Below, one piece after another: positions 1-10,081 of a stretch of DNA of 64,000 nt (within the stretch, counting starts at the first letter, position 1; the number at the start of each line of letters is the position of its first letter). The translations under genes and the position numbers were made by a program. The DNA is from an uncultured Methylococcaceae bacterium. GTDB lineage: Bacteria; Pseudomonadota; Gammaproteobacteria; Methylococcales; Methylomonadaceae. Under the pieces are notes generated by a model. It saw only the letters and a program-made list of their open reading frames with translations, did not search any database and was not told where the DNA came from. The stretch is from contig CAIYRS010000021.1 in assembly GCA_903928685.1 (NCBI GenBank), forward strand, positions 43,648-107,647, read 5' to 3'.

Positions 1-537
1 TTGGACAAATTTCTCAGAATGTAAGTAGACAATATTGGCAGAAGGATTTTTTTCAAAAATGGCATTGCCAATTGCGTGCATCAGATGGGTTTTCCCCAAT
101 CCGGAACTGCCGTAAATTAACAGTGGATTATAAGCTTTGCCACTATTTTCAGAGACTTGGATGGAAGCCGCGCGGGCCAACTGGTTGGACTTGCCTTCCA
201 CGAAATTATCAAAGGTAAACGCCTTATTCAGAAAATTTAAGCTAGCTTTCTTCACTTCCTTATTTTTTACGCTGCCCATGACCGCAGGCGCAGGAGATTT
301 TCTGGAGCCAATTTCCAAACTCAAGGTTAAGCTTCCGTTAGAAAACTCATCGATGGAGCTTAACAACTTTGTAAAATAATGTTGTTTTACCCAATCTAAA
401 ACGAAACGGTTAGGTGCTAAAAGTTTAATTTGCCCGTCGCTTTCTATTGCTTGTAGTGGCCTGATCCAGGTGCTGAAGTCACTGGTAGTGATTTCGTTTT
501 CAAGTTTTGCAAGGCAGTTATCCCAAATTGAGCTCAT
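1..537 (-). CDS. dnaA: Chromosomal replication initiator DnaA, 5' part only (window edge)
   Basis: The reverse strand reads open from an ATG at 535-537 to the window edge, giving the first 179 residues. It begins MSSIWDNCLAKLENEI, the usual DnaA domain I. A short linker follows, then the start of the AAA+ domain with FVEGKSNQLARAA and the Walker A stretch YGSSGLGKTHLMHAIGN. DnaA binds DnaA boxes at oriC and melts the origin in its ATP form. Walker A reads GSSGLGKT where many relatives have GGTGLGKT; the Lys-Thr pair is kept. The rest of domain III and the DNA-binding domain IV lie outside the window. The gene is divergent from rpmH, the common gammaproteobacterial arrangement. Identity is secure; only the partial extent limits the entry. 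Confidence 0.96.
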   Translation of the reverse strand, partial: MSSIWDNCLAKLENEITTSDFSTWIRPLQAIESDGQIKLLAPNRFVLDWVKQHYFTKLLSSIDEFSNGSLTLSLEIGSRKSPAPAVMGSVKNKEVKKASLNFLNKAFTFDNFVEGKSNQLARAASIQVSENSGKAYNPLLIYGSSGLGKTHLMHAIGNAIFEKNPSANIVYLHSEKFVQ

Positions 538-674
538 TACGATTAAAGTTTTTCTGTTGTTTAGTTGATTGTTTGAATTTCGCTGGTATTAATTGCAGGG
601 CAGTTTTAAGCGAACAAAAGTTAATATTCAAGATTTTACAGCACTATACAGTAATAAAACTTTCGTCTACAGAA

Positions 675-703
675 TTGACAGTTAAAAGGCTTTAATTTAC
701 TAT
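675..703 (+). promoter_or_regulatory. Sigma-70 promoter of rpmH-rnpA
   Basis: TTGACA at 675-680 is followed after exactly 17 bases by TACTAT at 698-703, close to the sigma-70 consensus. The site is about 50 bases before the rpmH start, which fits a short leader for a strongly expressed ribosomal protein gene. Read directly from sequence; activity is inferred. Confidence 0.7.
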
Positions 704-755
704 CTTCGGTCTTTTTATCCATTTTTGTTAACTTTCACCCACTCAGGTTTTAATC

Positions 756-890
756 ATGAAAAGAACATACCAACCCAGCAAAATCAAACGTGTAAGAACA
801 CATGGCTTTCGTGCCAGAATGGCAACCGTCGGCGGACGCAAAGTATTGAACGCCCGTAGAGCCAAAGGACGCGCTAAATTAGCCCTTTAG
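756..890 (+). CDS. rpmH: 50S ribosomal protein L34
   Basis: A 44-residue reading frame beginning [18 protein letters not shown] and ending GRAKLAL is a textbook bacterial L34: very basic, with the conserved NARRAKGR segment near the C terminus. L34 is a component of the large ribosomal subunit. The ATG at 756 is preceded by a weak Shine-Dalgarno region and a good promoter at 675-703. It is followed 11 bases later by rnpA, the near-universal pairing, so the two are probably co-transcribed. Confidence 0.98.
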   Translation: MKRTYQPSKIKRVRTHGFRARMATVGGRKVLNARRAKGRAKLAL

Positions 891-901
891 CCTTATGCTG
901 C

Positions 902-1267
902 GTGGCAGATAATGATTTCAGTTTTCCGCCACAACTACGGCTGAAAAAACCTGCGGATTATAAAAAAGTATTTGCCAAGCCAGTAAAATCGAGTGACCAA
1001 TATTTTACCTTATTAGCAATTAGGAACGATTTGGATCACCCAAGACTGGGTTTGGCGATAGCAAAAAAAAATATAAAAAAAGCGGTACACAGAAATCTTA
1101 TAAAGCGTACGGTAAGGGAAAATTTCAGGATACAACAAAATTTGGGCAATATAGACATTGTCGTTCTGGCCCGACGGGAAGCAGTCGATGCCCCGCTGGA
1201 ATCATTAAGAAAGTCATTGGAAAAACACTGGCACAAGTTGGTAACCCGATGCGCTTCATGCTCATAG
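902..1267 (+). CDS. rnpA: Ribonuclease P protein component
   Basis: The product is 121 residues, the usual size for RnpA, starting at a GTG (no in-frame ATG is nearby). It is a small basic protein that binds the RNase P RNA (rnpB, found here at 56058-56422) and helps it remove 5' leaders from tRNA precursors. The family signature is visible as [13 protein letters not shown] around residues 63-75. It lies 11 bases after rpmH and overlaps yidD by 19 bases, as in most gammaproteobacteria. The GTG start is a choice made from length and spacing to rpmH. Confidence 0.96.
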   Translation: MADNDFSFPPQLRLKKPADYKKVFAKPVKSSDQYFTLLAIRNDLDHPRLGLAIAKKNIKKAVHRNLIKRTVRENFRIQQNLGNIDIVVLARREAVDAPLESLRKSLEKHWHKLVTRCASCS

Positions 1268-1473
1268 CCTTAATAAAGTTTTACAAATACTTTATTAGTC
1301 CCTTGCTTGGTTCTAATTGCCGATTTTACCCAAGCTGTTCAAGTTATTCCTTAGAAGCCATACAGCGTCATGGCGCTTTAATGGGTGGTTACCTTACGCT
1401 TAGAAGATTATTGAAATGTCATCCTTTCCATGAAGGTGGCATTGATACCGTTCCAGAAAAATTGGGTAAATAA
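1249..1473 (+). CDS. yidD: Membrane protein insertion efficiency factor YidD
   Basis: The 74-residue product shows the YidD pattern: an amphipathic N-terminal segment ([17 protein letters not shown]) and the motif [19 protein letters not shown], then KCHPFHEGG near the end. YidD is a small inner-membrane-associated protein thought to assist YidC-dependent insertion. It overlaps the end of rnpA by 19 bases and stops 2 bases before yidC, so translation of the three genes is probably coupled. Confidence 0.95.
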   Translation: MRFMLIALIKFYKYFISPLLGSNCRFYPSCSSYSLEAIQRHGALMGGYLTLRRLLKCHPFHEGGIDTVPEKLGK

Positions 1474-1475
1474 GA

Positions 1476-3179
1476 ATGGACAATATAAGATTTGTACTGA
1501 TAGTTGTTTTTGCCATGCTAGTCATCATGCTGATGCAAGCGTGGGAAATTGATTACGGCCCAAAGCCGCCTGTCGCGGTAACCGCCGAGGCAACTTTAGC
1601 AAGTAAAGACGACTTACCATCCGCTTCTGGCACACCAGAAACACCTGCAACTGGAAATATTTCAGCACCAGCAGCCATAAATGCCGCGCCTATTAGCAAA
1701 GGCATTACCATCAAAACCGACGTTATCGCCGTTGAAATTGATAGCCAAGGCGCAACCTTACGCAATCTTGACCTCCTAACCTATCCCCTAGAACAGGACA
1801 ACAGCATTGTAAACACAGTGCGGGCGTTAATAGGCTTGTCGGTTTCCGAGAAAAACCACAACCCAGTCAGATTGTTTAATGCCGATCAAGAAAAATTGTT
1901 TTTGGCGCAAAGTGGCTTGATTGCTGGCAGTGGCTCATCAGCCGCCGCAAACCATTACAGCGTATTCACTAGCCAGCAAGACAGCTACAGCCTGCAAGAT
2001 GGTCAAGATAGCCTTAGCGTACCACTAACATGGACAGACAATAACGGCCTTACCGTCACCAAAACCTTTACTTTCAAACGTGGCAGTTATGAAATTGGCT
2101 TAAGCCAAGAAATTAACAACACCTCAAGCAAAGCTTGGTCTGGTAGACAATATAGCCAATTACTGCGTTTGCCCAATACCGAAAACAAAGGCAATTTCTT
2201 AACTGGCGGTATGCGTGCATTTGACGGTGGCGTCATCTATACCGAAAAAGACAAATACCAAAAAGTCAGTTTTGACGATATGGCAAAAGAAGATTTGGAC
2301 GTAGCTACCCAAGGCGGTTGGACAGCAATGATCCAACATTATTTCGCCTCTGCATGGATACCACCAGCGGACCAAGAAAACCACTTTTATACCAAATCTT
2401 TAAAAGACGGCAATTATGTCATTGGCTCGTATTCACCAGCCGTTACTGTAGAAAGCAATGCCACGGCAAAATTTAGCGCCCAACTGTATGCAGGTCCGAA
2501 AGTACAGCCTGTTATGGAAAAAATCGCTAAAGGTTTGGAATTGACAGTTGATTACAGCGTCTTGACCTTCATCGGTAAACCGATTTACTGGTTGCTAAAC
2601 CAACTGCATGATTTAAGTGGCAACTGGGGCGTGGCAATTATCGGCGTAACGCTGTGCATTAAATTATTGTTTTTCCCATTATCACAAGCCAGTTTCAAAT
2701 CCATGGCAAAAATGCGGAAAATCCAACCACGCCTGAAAGAATTGCAAGAGCGTTTTAAAGACGACCGTATGCGTTTCAACAATGAAATGATGGCGATGTA
2801 CAAAAAGGAAAAAGTAAATCCACTCGGCGGTTGTTTGCCAGTGTTGGTACAGATTCCGGTATTCATGTGCTTATATTGGGTACTTAGCGAAACCGTAGAA
2901 TTCCGCCAAGCGCCATTCATATTATGGATACAAGACTTGTCAGTAGAAGACCCGTTCTACCTTTTGCCGCTGATTATGGGTGTCACCATGAAAATTCAGC
3001 AAAGTCTTAACCCAGCACCGATTGATCCGGTACAGGCAAAGGTCATGAAAATGTTTCCGATAGTCTTTACCGTATTCTTCCTGTTTTTCCCCGCTGGCTT
3101 GGTTTTGTATTGGGTAATCAACAACACCTTATCCATCATCCAACAGTGGTACATCACCAAACACATTGCCACTGAATAA
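1476..3179 (+). CDS. yidC: Membrane protein insertase YidC
   Basis: The 567-residue product has the gammaproteobacterial YidC layout. An N-terminal transmembrane helix (about residues 4-22) is followed by a large periplasmic P1 domain (about 40-340). The C-terminal insertase core begins near [18 protein letters not shown], with the conserved [21 protein letters not shown] cytoplasmic loop and [16 protein letters not shown] helix. YidC inserts and folds inner-membrane proteins alone or with SecYEG. Length matches the family (548 in E. coli). It sits 2 bases after yidD and just before mnmE. Confidence 0.98.
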   Translation: MDNIRFVLIVVFAMLVIMLMQAWEIDYGPKPPVAVTAEATLASKDDLPSASGTPETPATGNISAPAAINAAPISKGITIKTDVIAVEIDSQGATLRNLDLLTYPLEQDNSIVNTVRALIGLSVSEKNHNPVRLFNADQEKLFLAQSGLIAGSGSSAAANHYSVFTSQQDSYSLQDGQDSLSVPLTWTDNNGLTVTKTFTFKRGSYEIGLSQEINNTSSKAWSGRQYSQLLRLPNTENKGNFLTGGMRAFDGGVIYTEKDKYQKVSFDDMAKEDLDVATQGGWTAMIQHYFASAWIPPADQENHFYTKSLKDGNYVIGSYSPAVTVESNATAKFSAQLYAGPKVQPVMEKIAKGLELTVDYSVLTFIGKPIYWLLNQLHDLSGNWGVAIIGVTLCIKLLFFPLSQASFKSMAKMRKIQPRLKELQERFKDDRMRFNNEMMAMYKKEKVNPLGGCLPVLVQIPVFMCLYWVLSETVEFRQAPFILWIQDLSVEDPFYLLPLIMGVTMKIQQSLNPAPIDPVQAKVMKMFPIVFTVFFLFFPAGLVLYWVINNTLSIIQQWYITKHIATE

Positions 3180-3183
3180 CACC

Positions 3184-4530
3184 GTGGCTTTACCCCCCTC
3201 CGATACCATCGCCGCCATTGCCACACCATCCGGCAATGGCGGTGTCGGCATAATACGCATCTCCGGCCCGCTAGTTGCCACACTTGGCAAACAACTCTGC
3301 AATAAAAACTTAATTCCCCGTTACGCCAGTTACAGCACATTTACCGACCAAGACGGCAATCTCATTGATTCCGGCATTGTCCTGTATTTTCCAGGGCCAG
3401 CATCCTATACCGGAGAAGATGTCCTAGAACTGCAAGGCCACGGCGGTGCAGTAGTGTTAAACATGCTGCTTAAACGCGTCTTGTCTTTAGGGGCGCGACT
3501 AGCAAGACCAGGCGAATTTACCGAACGCGCATTCCTCAACAACAAAATTGATTTAGTCCAAGCAGAAGCCATTGCCGATTTGATTGTCAGCAGCACCGAA
3601 CAATCCGTGCGTTCCGCGCAAAAATCCATGCAAGGGGTATTTTCTGAGCAAATTAACGTACTGGTTGAAGACCTCACCGAAGTAAGGATTTATGTAGAAG
3701 CGGCGATAGATTTTGTTGATGAAGAAATTGATTTCCTAACCGATGGCATCGTCGAAAAGCGCGTCGTTAACTTGCAGCAAAGCATAGAAAAAATCCAGCA
3801 AACCGCGAGGCAAGGGCGGTTATTGCGCGATGGTATGACAGTAGTCTTAGCAGGCAAACCCAACGCCGGAAAATCCAGCTTACTCAACGCTCTAGCAGGC
3901 CATGAAGCCGCCATCGTCACCGATATTGCCGGCACCACCCGTGATGTGTTGCGGGAACGCATCCAAGTAGATGGAATGCCACTGCACATTATTGATACCG
4001 CCGGATTAAGGGATAGCGACAACCCCGTCGAACAAGAAGGCATCCGCCGCGCCCGTGCAGAAATCGACAAAGCCGATAAAATCTTATTATTGATTGATGC
4101 CCGCGAACCGGAGCCACAAGAATTACTGGCGAGTTTACCCGCGCATCTGGATGTCACCCGCATCTACAACAAAATTGACCTGCAAGCTAAGTCGCCAGCC
4201 ATCGAACAAACCGCCCAAGGCACGCAGATATTTTTATCAGTAAAAACCGGGCAGGGCATGGAGCTACTTACTCAGCACCTCAAGCAAAGTGTTGGTTACA
4301 ACGCCAGTGCCGACAATGTTTTCATCGCCCGCACCCGCCATTTAGAAGCCTTAAAGTCCGCGTATGATTTTGTCGAATCGGCATTAACACAATTACGCAT
4401 CAACCAAGCCGGAGAGTTAGTTGCCGAAGATTTACGCCAAGCTCAGCAAAGCCTTGCCGAAATCACAGGCGAATTTACTTCTGACGATTTGTTAGGAAGG
4501 ATTTTTTCTAGCTTCTGTATAGGAAAATAA
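3184..4530 (+). CDS. mnmE: tRNA modification GTPase MnmE
   Basis: MnmE works with MnmG to make the 5-carboxymethylaminomethyl group on U34 of certain tRNAs. Visible are the N-terminal folate-binding domain ([22 protein letters not shown]), the G domain with G1 [10 protein letters not shown]2 GTTRD, G3 DTAGLRDS and G4 NKID, and the invariant C-terminal FCIGK. I start it at the GTG at 3184 (448 residues). The frame is also open from a TTG at 3166, which would overlap yidC by 14 bases; the GTG gives [15 protein letters not shown], a more usual N terminus. Neither has a clear Shine-Dalgarno. Confidence 0.95.
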   Translation: MALPPSDTIAAIATPSGNGGVGIIRISGPLVATLGKQLCNKNLIPRYASYSTFTDQDGNLIDSGIVLYFPGPASYTGEDVLELQGHGGAVVLNMLLKRVLSLGARLARPGEFTERAFLNNKIDLVQAEAIADLIVSSTEQSVRSAQKSMQGVFSEQINVLVEDLTEVRIYVEAAIDFVDEEIDFLTDGIVEKRVVNLQQSIEKIQQTARQGRLLRDGMTVVLAGKPNAGKSSLLNALAGHEAAIVTDIAGTTRDVLRERIQVDGMPLHIIDTAGLRDSDNPVEQEGIRRARAEIDKADKILLLIDAREPEPQELLASLPAHLDVTRIYNKIDLQAKSPAIEQTAQGTQIFLSVKTGQGMELLTQHLKQSVGYNASADNVFIARTRHLEALKSAYDFVESALTQLRINQAGELVAEDLRQAQQSLAEITGEFTSDDLLGRIFSSFCIGK

Positions 4531-4551
4531 CAGCAGAGGTAATGCTTAGAT

Positions 4552-4579
4552 TGGCGTCCAAAATCAATTTCAGACGCCA
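4552..4579. terminator. Hairpin between convergent mnmE and lipoprotein gene
   Basis: TGGCGTC (4552-4558) and GACGCCA (4573-4579) form a 7-bp stem in the 67-bp gap between convergent genes. A short A/T stretch follows but there is no strong T-run, so a terminator role is likely from position rather than form. Confidence 0.4.
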
Positions 4580-4597
4580 GCATAAAAAGGGCAGGGC

Positions 4598-4891
4598 TTA
4601 TTTGCGTGGTACTAAATCAATATCGTTAATCTTGTCGTCGCCGATAGTTTTGGTATACAGAAAATAACCAGGCGCGTTCACGACCATGGCTTTAGTTGTA
4701 TCAGAAATATCTAAATGATAGCTGCCCATCGCATCAGTCGCTGTGGATTCTTCGCCAACTGTTACCGTTGCTGAAGAAATTGGGTTGCCAGTAGGCTTAT
4801 CACGGACAACGCCACTGATAAGCACGGAAGAGCATCCTGTTAAAGAAGCAAATAAAGTAAACATTACAGCAGCAGTCAATTTCGGGTTCAT
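4598..4891 (-). CDS. Small lipoprotein with carboxypeptidase-regulatory-like fold
   Basis: A 97-residue product from the second ATG (MNPKLTAAVMF); an ATG five codons upstream is also in frame. The N terminus is a lipoprotein signal: a hydrophobic run ending in the lipobox LTGC, so the mature protein would start at the cysteine about 20 residues in. The rest, SGVVRDKPTGNPISSATVTVGEE ... TDAMGSYHLDI, resembles the beta-sandwich carboxypeptidase-regulatory-like domains often found on bacterial surface lipoproteins. No catalytic residues are visible. It converges with mnmE and is divergent from acs. Its specific role is unknown. Confidence 0.7.
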   Translation of the reverse strand: MNPKLTAAVMFTLFASLTGCSSVLISGVVRDKPTGNPISSATVTVGEESTATDAMGSYHLDISDTTKAMVVNAPGYFLYTKTIGDDKINDIDLVPRK

Positions 4892-5075
4892 TATGGCTAT
4901 ACTCATATTTAAAGGGATTTAAAAGGCTTATTCGATTAACCTTCAGGCGGTGAATAATACAAGCTTTGCCGTTAAAACTCTAATGCAGCGCGGCAACGAC
5001 AAAAAACCGTGCATTCCTACGGCTGATTGACTATGTTATCCAAACTTATTAAACCAGCCATTAAGCCGTCCAGTT

Positions 5076-7007
5076 ATGTCCGAACATCACCTTTATCCCG
5101 TTAAACCCGCCATTGCCGCTAACGCCCACATCACCCCAGACAGCTACCAGCGCCTTTACCAGCAATCCATCGCGCAGCCGGAAATATTCTGGGCAGAGCA
5201 GGCGACAAGCTTTTTACAATGGCAAAAACCTTGGGATAAAGTCATGGCGTTTGATTATCCCACCGCTTATATCCGCTGGTTTGAAGGCGGCAAATTAAAC
5301 GTCAGCGTCAATTGTTTAGATCGGCATTTGCCGACACGCGCCGAGCAAACCGCCATCATTTGGGAAGGCGATAACCCCGACCAAAGCCGAACGCTCACCT
5401 ACCGCCAATTACACCAACAAGTCTGCAAGTTTGCTAACGTCCTAAAAGCCCAAGGCGTTAATAAAGGCGACCGCGTCTGCATTTATTTGCCGATGATCCC
5501 CGAAGCAGCCGTGGTGATGTTAGCCTGCACTCGCATAGGCGCCGTGCATTCCATCGTCTTTGGCGGCTTTTCTGCCGAATCCTTAAAAGACCGCATCCTC
5601 GACGCCGATTGCCGCCTGCTGGTCTGCGCTGATGAAGGCTATCGCGGCGGCAAATTAATCCCCATAAAAGCCACTGTGGATAACGCCGCCAAGTATTGCC
5701 CCAACTTAGAAACCATCATCGTCATTGAAAACACCGGAAACCCCATCGAATGGCAAGCAGAGCGGGATATTCACTACCACCAAGCCATGGCAATTGCCGC
5801 CGATGACTGCCCGCCAGAAGCCATGGATGCCGAAGACCCGCTATTCATCCTCTACACCTCCGGCTCGACAGGCAAACCCAAAGGCGTACTGCACACCACA
5901 GGCGGTTACTTACTGTACGCCGCCATCACCCACAAATACGTATTCGATTACCAAGAAGGCGAAATTTATTGGTGTACCGCCGATGTCGGCTGGATCACCG
6001 GACACTCATACGTAGTTTATGGCCCGCTCTGCAATGGTGCAACCACCTTACTGTTCGAAGGCGTGCCGACCTATCCCGAAGCCGACCGCTGCTGGCAAAT
6101 TATCGACAAACATCAAGTCAACATCTTTTACACTGCACCAACCGCCATCCGCGCCTTAATGGCACAAGGCGACGGCTACGTAACCCGCACCCAGCGCAGC
6201 AGTTTGCGGGTGTTAGGCAGTGTCGGTGAACCGATAAACTCCGAAGCCTGGGAATGGTATTACCACACCGTCGGCGACAGCCGCTGCCCCATCGTCGATA
6301 CCTGGTGGCAAACCGAAACAGGCGGCATCCTGATAACCCCGCTCCCCGGCGTAACAGCCTTAAAACCAGGCTCAGCCACCTTACCATTTTTCGGCATACA
6401 ACCTGCCATCGTTGATGGCAACGGGCAATTATTAGAAGGCGAAGCCGAAGGCATCTTAGTATTTGACCGCCCATGGCCCGGACAAGCGCGTACCTTATAC
6501 GGCGACCACCAACGCTTTATCGACACCTACTTTAAAAATTATCCCGGCTATTATTTTGCAGGTGACGGCGCCCGCCGCGACCAAGACGGCTACTACTGGA
6601 TAACCGGACGGGTTGACGATGTCATTAACGTCTCAGGCCACCGACTGGGCACAGCAGAAATTGAAAGCGCCTTAGATTTGCACGAACACGTCGCCGAATC
6701 TGCCGTGGTCGGATTCCCCCACGACATCAAAGGGCAGGGCATTTACGCCTTCGTCACCTTAAACGCAGGCATCCAACCGTCTGAGCTCATGAAAAAGCAA
6801 TTGATTGACCTAGTGCGTAAAGAAATTGGCGCAATAGCCAGTATTGATGTCATCCAATGGGCACCCGCCTTGCCCAAAACCCGATCCGGAAAAATCATGC
6901 GGCGGCTGTTACGGAAAATCGCCGCTAATGAATTGGACAGCCTAGGCGACATCTCAACACTCGCAGACCCATCCGTAGTCGAAGCTATTATTGCCAATCG
7001 CGGTTAA
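5076..7007 (+). CDS. acs: Acetyl-CoA synthetase (AMP-forming)
   Basis: The 643-residue product activates acetate with ATP and CoA to acetyl-CoA through an acetyl-AMP intermediate. The adenylate-forming core is shown by [12 protein letters not shown] (P-loop, about residue 262) and [10 protein letters not shown]. The C-terminal lid carries the catalytic-lysine segment [16 protein letters not shown], the site that is acetylated in characterised Acs enzymes. Length equals the usual 640-660. It stands alone, flanked by a lipoprotein gene on the other strand and a repeat-filled gap. The ATG at 5076 has no clear Shine-Dalgarno, but the N terminus aligns with the family. Confidence 0.96.
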   Translation: MSEHHLYPVKPAIAANAHITPDSYQRLYQQSIAQPEIFWAEQATSFLQWQKPWDKVMAFDYPTAYIRWFEGGKLNVSVNCLDRHLPTRAEQTAIIWEGDNPDQSRTLTYRQLHQQVCKFANVLKAQGVNKGDRVCIYLPMIPEAAVVMLACTRIGAVHSIVFGGFSAESLKDRILDADCRLLVCADEGYRGGKLIPIKATVDNAAKYCPNLETIIVIENTGNPIEWQAERDIHYHQAMAIAADDCPPEAMDAEDPLFILYTSGSTGKPKGVLHTTGGYLLYAAITHKYVFDYQEGEIYWCTADVGWITGHSYVVYGPLCNGATTLLFEGVPTYPEADRCWQIIDKHQVNIFYTAPTAIRALMAQGDGYVTRTQRSSLRVLGSVGEPINSEAWEWYYHTVGDSRCPIVDTWWQTETGGILITPLPGVTALKPGSATLPFFGIQPAIVDGNGQLLEGEAEGILVFDRPWPGQARTLYGDHQRFIDTYFKNYPGYYFAGDGARRDQDGYYWITGRVDDVINVSGHRLGTAEIESALDLHEHVAESAVVGFPHDIKGQGIYAFVTLNAGIQPSELMKKQLIDLVRKEIGAIASIDVIQWAPALPKTRSGKIMRRLLRKIAANELDSLGDISTLADPSVVEAIIANRG

Positions 7008-7092
7008 TTAGCGATAGAGATTATGGGTAGTAGGTTTAATTTGTAATTCCGATTGCTAAGCTGGAGTGCAAACTTCGGTTTGCGCTAATCGA

Positions 7093-7221
7093 GTAGGTTG
7101 GGTTAACTGCGTTACCGTTAACCCAACGCATCGAAGCCATTGATGTTGGGTTGCTAAAAGACTGCAACCCAACCTGCGATACTGATTAAAGTGGTGGGCA
7201 AAAAAGCGTTGCCCACCCTAC
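7093..7221. repeat. GTAG-type palindromic repeat cluster
   Basis: A bipartite element starts GTAGGTTGGGTTAAC (7093) with matching GTTAACCCAAC. An inverted second unit, TTGGGTTGC...GCAACCCAACC, ends near 7175. It is followed by another hairpin, GGTGGGCA (7193-7200) with TGCCCACC (7210-7217), ending in CTAC (7218-7221). The GTAG foot and hairpin form are those of REP elements moved by RAYT transposases; no RAYT is in this window. Confidence 0.8.
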
Positions 7222-7225
7222 CAGA

Positions 7226-7546
7226 CTAGGCTGCAATGTATCCATATTGCAGTAAGCGTTTGCGACAAATAGCAATTTCTTCAGAGGTGAAAAGTGGATG
7301 CCATTTTTCATTATTGTAGATCAATGCCTCTATGGTGAGATCAAGTCTCTTGCGTTCCCAAAGAGCCGTATATCCGTCAGAGATATTGGGTGAATGTATG
7401 AGGCGTCGCGCAGCCTCTACACCACGGTGAGCAAAAAGCATATTTAGAAATATCGAGGCTTTGTAGTTTACTTCTGAAAGGGCGCGATGATAAATGCCGT
7501 GCATTGCATCATCAAATTCATTTACCAGTTGTTCGTTCGATTGCAC
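7226..7546 (-). CDS. Conserved-looking small protein of unknown function
   Basis: A 106-residue soluble protein (MQSNEQLVNEFDDAMHGIYHRAL ... KRLLQYGYIAA) with predicted helices throughout, no signal peptide and no membrane segment. Features include SPNISDGYTALWERKRLDLTIEALIYNNEKWHPLFTSEE; the even mix of charged and aromatic residues and a clean single frame argue for a real gene. I have a general memory of similar uncharacterised proteins in other Gram-negative bacteria but cannot name a family or function. It lies between two GTAG-type repeat clusters (7093-7221 and 7678-7760) with no co-directional neighbour, so context gives no role. Confidence 0.65.
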   Translation of the reverse strand: MQSNEQLVNEFDDAMHGIYHRALSEVNYKASIFLNMLFAHRGVEAARRLIHSPNISDGYTALWERKRLDLTIEALIYNNEKWHPLFTSEEIAICRKRLLQYGYIAA

Positions 7547-7677
7547 AGTATTTTCCTAAGTAAGCTAACGTTATAAGGTTGCCCATAAATTTTTAAAATA
7601 TTAAAACTCATTTATGTTGTTGCATTTTTGGACAGGCCAGATAATGCTCCATTCTTTAAGCTGTGTAAACGAAGCAA

Positions 7678-7760
7678 GTAGGGCACATTAGCGATTAGCG
7701 TAATGCGCCGGATGTTTAATGCCCAATATGTGGCGCAATGCCCGTTAGTCATTGCGCCTT
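7678..7760. repeat. GTAG-type bipartite repeat
   Basis: Begins GTAGGGCACATTAGCG and includes GCGTAATGCGCC, followed by a second unit with GGCGCAATG and CATTGCGCC. It belongs to the same family as 9956-9990 and 25686-25771 (GCGYATTAGCGAT stems). It lies 76 bp before the start of the molybdoenzyme gene. Confidence 0.75.
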
Positions 7761-7836
7761 TATTAATTGCGGCATCCCAAATGCTTCAGTTATTATCGCT
7801 GCACTTTTAACTACAATAATAAATGAGGAGTGCAAC

Positions 7837-9945
7837 ATGAAAACCACGCATCACGGCGGCTGCCCGCACGATTGTCCCGACACTTGTTCCATGGTGTTTG
7901 AAGTTGAAGATGGCAAATTAACGGGCGTAAAAGGCAACCCCGACCACCCCATGACGCGTGGCGGATTGTGCGTAAAACTCAAAGATTACGAAAAACGCCA
8001 TTATCACCCTGACCGTTTGCTGTACCCGATGCGCCGCAGCGGCCCGAAAGGCAGTAAGCAGTTTGAACGCATTAGCTGGGATGAGGCGTTAGACGAAATC
8101 GTCAACCGCTGGCAAGCGATCATTGCCGAACACGGCCCGCAAGCCATCGTGCCTTACAGCTATTTAGGCAACCAAGGCTTGGTGCATGGTTTGAACGGCG
8201 GCGATGCCTTTTTCAACCGCTTAGGCGCCACCGTCACCGAACGCACGTTTTGCGGCGAAGGCTCCAGCACCGCGTGGTTGTTGACCGTCGGCCCCACCGC
8301 TGGCGTTGATCCTGAAAGTTTCATCCACGCAAAATACATCATCATCTGGGCCTGCAACTCGGTCAGCACCAATTTGCACCATTGGCATATCGTCAAAGAA
8401 GCGCAGAAAAAAGGCGCGAAAGTCGTGGTGATTGACTCCTACGCCTCCAAAACTGCCAAAGAAGCCGACTGGCATATCGCCCCCAAACCCGGCACCGACG
8501 GCGCATTGGCCATGGCGATGATCCACACCATTATCGAAGAAGGCTTGCTCGATCAAGATTATGTCGATAATTACACCGTCGGTTTCGACGAACTCAAAGA
8601 CCGCGCCAAAACTCGCACGCCTGAATGGGCAGAAGCGATCACGGGCATTCCCGCCGACACCATCCGCACTTTAGCGCGTGAATATGCCAGCACCCAACCC
8701 GCCGCGATCCGCATGGGCGTGGCGTTGGAGCGCCATCACGGCGGTGGGCAAACCATCCGCGCGGTCAGTTGCTTGCCTGCTTTGACAGGTGCGTGGCGGC
8801 ATGTCGGCGGCGGAGCGTTGCAATTTCCGGTATGGGAACATCCGTATAAATTCGATGTGATCTGCCGCCCCGATTTAATCCCCGAAGGCACGCGCGTTAT
8901 CAACGCTTTGCAAATTGGTCGCGCCTTGACCGACCAACCACCTGCGGGTGCGCCGATCAAATCGTTGATGTGCTGGAACGCCAACCCTGTTACGCAAGCA
9001 CCGGAAACCGACAAAATCGTCCAAGGCTTAATGAATGAAGACTTGTTCATGGTTTCGGCGGAACATTTCATATCCGATACCGCCTTGTACGCCGACATTT
9101 TGCTGCCCGCCGCAATGGGCGCGGAAATGGAAGACATGATTTTATCGTGGGGGCATTTGTACCTGACATACAACGCCAAATGCGTGGAAGCACCGGGGGA
9201 AGCCATTCCTAATAACGAAATATTCCGCCGTTTAGCGGCGCGTTTGGGCTTTACCGAGGAAAATTTCCAATGGTCCGATGGTGAATGTTTGGAACATTAC
9301 GTCGATTGGAACGCCCCTGCCTGTGACGGCATCGACTTGGCGTATTTGCGCGAACACGGTTTTGCACGGCTGAAAGTCGGCACTAAAGACGACCGCGCAC
9401 CGCATAAAAACGGCAATTTCCCAACGCCGTCGGGCAAATGCCAACTCAAAGCTGAAGGCGCAACCAACTTCGTCGCCGGCCCGTTCCGGCAAATGTACGA
9501 TGGCTTCCAATCCGGCGAAACCCTAGACCCTTTGCCCGATTACGTCCCATCACGGGAAACCGCCGCCACCAATCCCGAACTGGCAGAAAAATTCCCGCTC
9601 AGCATTGTCTCACCCAAAAGCCACGGCTTTTTGAATTCCTGCTACGCCAATATGGATCATAAAATCAAAGGCCAAGGCGAGCAGTTTGTGTTGATTAACG
9701 CCCAAGATGCCCAGGCGCGGGGCATTAACAACGGCGACAAAGTGCTGGTGTTCAACGACCGTGGCGGTTTTGAAGGCGAAGCCCGCATCACCGATGATGT
9801 CAACGCAGGCTTGATCGTCGCTACGCTAGGCTACTGGCGGCAGTTGAATGCTGGCACAGTCAACAGCATCAGCTCAGCGGAGTTTTCCAACATGGGTCAC
9901 GCGCCGTCGTTTTCGGATAATTTGGTGCAGGTGGTGGCGGCTTAA
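7837..9945 (+). CDS. Cytosolic molybdopterin oxidoreductase (DMSO reductase family)
   Basis: The 702-residue product belongs to the bis-MGD molybdopterin oxidoreductases. The N terminus has a [4Fe-4S] motif CPHDCPDTC plus a fourth cysteine in GGLCVK, the following Lys being typical of the electron-relay position. RTFCGEGSSTAW around residue 140 is a plausible cysteine ligand to Mo (inference). A C-terminal molydopterin-dinucleotide-binding domain includes SPKSHGFLNSCYANMDH. No Tat signal is seen, so it should be cytoplasmic. The frame is open 33 codons upstream, but the ATG at 7837 has a good GAGGAG site and gives the normal N terminus. No electron-transfer or chaperone partner is adjacent; the substrate cannot be inferred. 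Confidence 0.88.
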   Translation: MKTTHHGGCPHDCPDTCSMVFEVEDGKLTGVKGNPDHPMTRGGLCVKLKDYEKRHYHPDRLLYPMRRSGPKGSKQFERISWDEALDEIVNRWQAIIAEHGPQAIVPYSYLGNQGLVHGLNGGDAFFNRLGATVTERTFCGEGSSTAWLLTVGPTAGVDPESFIHAKYIIIWACNSVSTNLHHWHIVKEAQKKGAKVVVIDSYASKTAKEADWHIAPKPGTDGALAMAMIHTIIEEGLLDQDYVDNYTVGFDELKDRAKTRTPEWAEAITGIPADTIRTLAREYASTQPAAIRMGVALERHHGGGQTIRAVSCLPALTGAWRHVGGGALQFPVWEHPYKFDVICRPDLIPEGTRVINALQIGRALTDQPPAGAPIKSLMCWNANPVTQAPETDKIVQGLMNEDLFMVSAEHFISDTALYADILLPAAMGAEMEDMILSWGHLYLTYNAKCVEAPGEAIPNNEIFRRLAARLGFTEENFQWSDGECLEHYVDWNAPACDGIDLAYLREHGFARLKVGTKDDRAPHKNGNFPTPSGKCQLKAEGATNFVAGPFRQMYDGFQSGETLDPLPDYVPSRETAATNPELAEKFPLSIVSPKSHGFLNSCYANMDHKIKGQGEQFVLINAQDAQARGINNGDKVLVFNDRGGFEGEARITDDVNAGLIVATLGYWRQLNAGTVNSISSAEFSNMGHAPSFSDNLVQVVAA

Positions 9946-9955
9946 AAGCGGGCGG

Positions 9956-9990
9956 GTAGGGCGCATTAGCGATTAGCGTCATGCGCCGGA
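9956..9990. repeat. Single GTAG-type repeat unit
   Basis: GTAGGGCGCATTAGCGATTAG followed by CGTCATGCGCCGGA: one half-element of the same family as 7678-7760, placed 11 bp after the stop codon of the molybdoenzyme gene. Confidence 0.7.
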
Positions 9991-10050
9991 CGATTAATGC
10001 CGAGAGTGTGTTGGTTATGGACTTACCACCTACAAAGGCAATAATTTGGG

Positions 10051-10081
10051 CAAAAAAAAGCGGTCAATAGCAATTGACCGC
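10051..10081 (-). terminator. Perfect hairpin with T-run on the minus strand
   Basis: GCGGTCAAT (10060-10068) and ATTGACCGC (10073-10081) form a 9-bp perfect stem with a 4-base loop. On the minus strand the stem is followed by eight T, a canonical intrinsic terminator, although the neighbouring genes on both sides are on the plus strand. Confidence 0.5.

Noticed and set aside
538..755. Possible oriC between dnaA and rpmH
   Set aside because: Only one weak DnaA-box-like site (TTATCCATT at 715-723) and no box cluster; the gap looks like a divergent promoter region.
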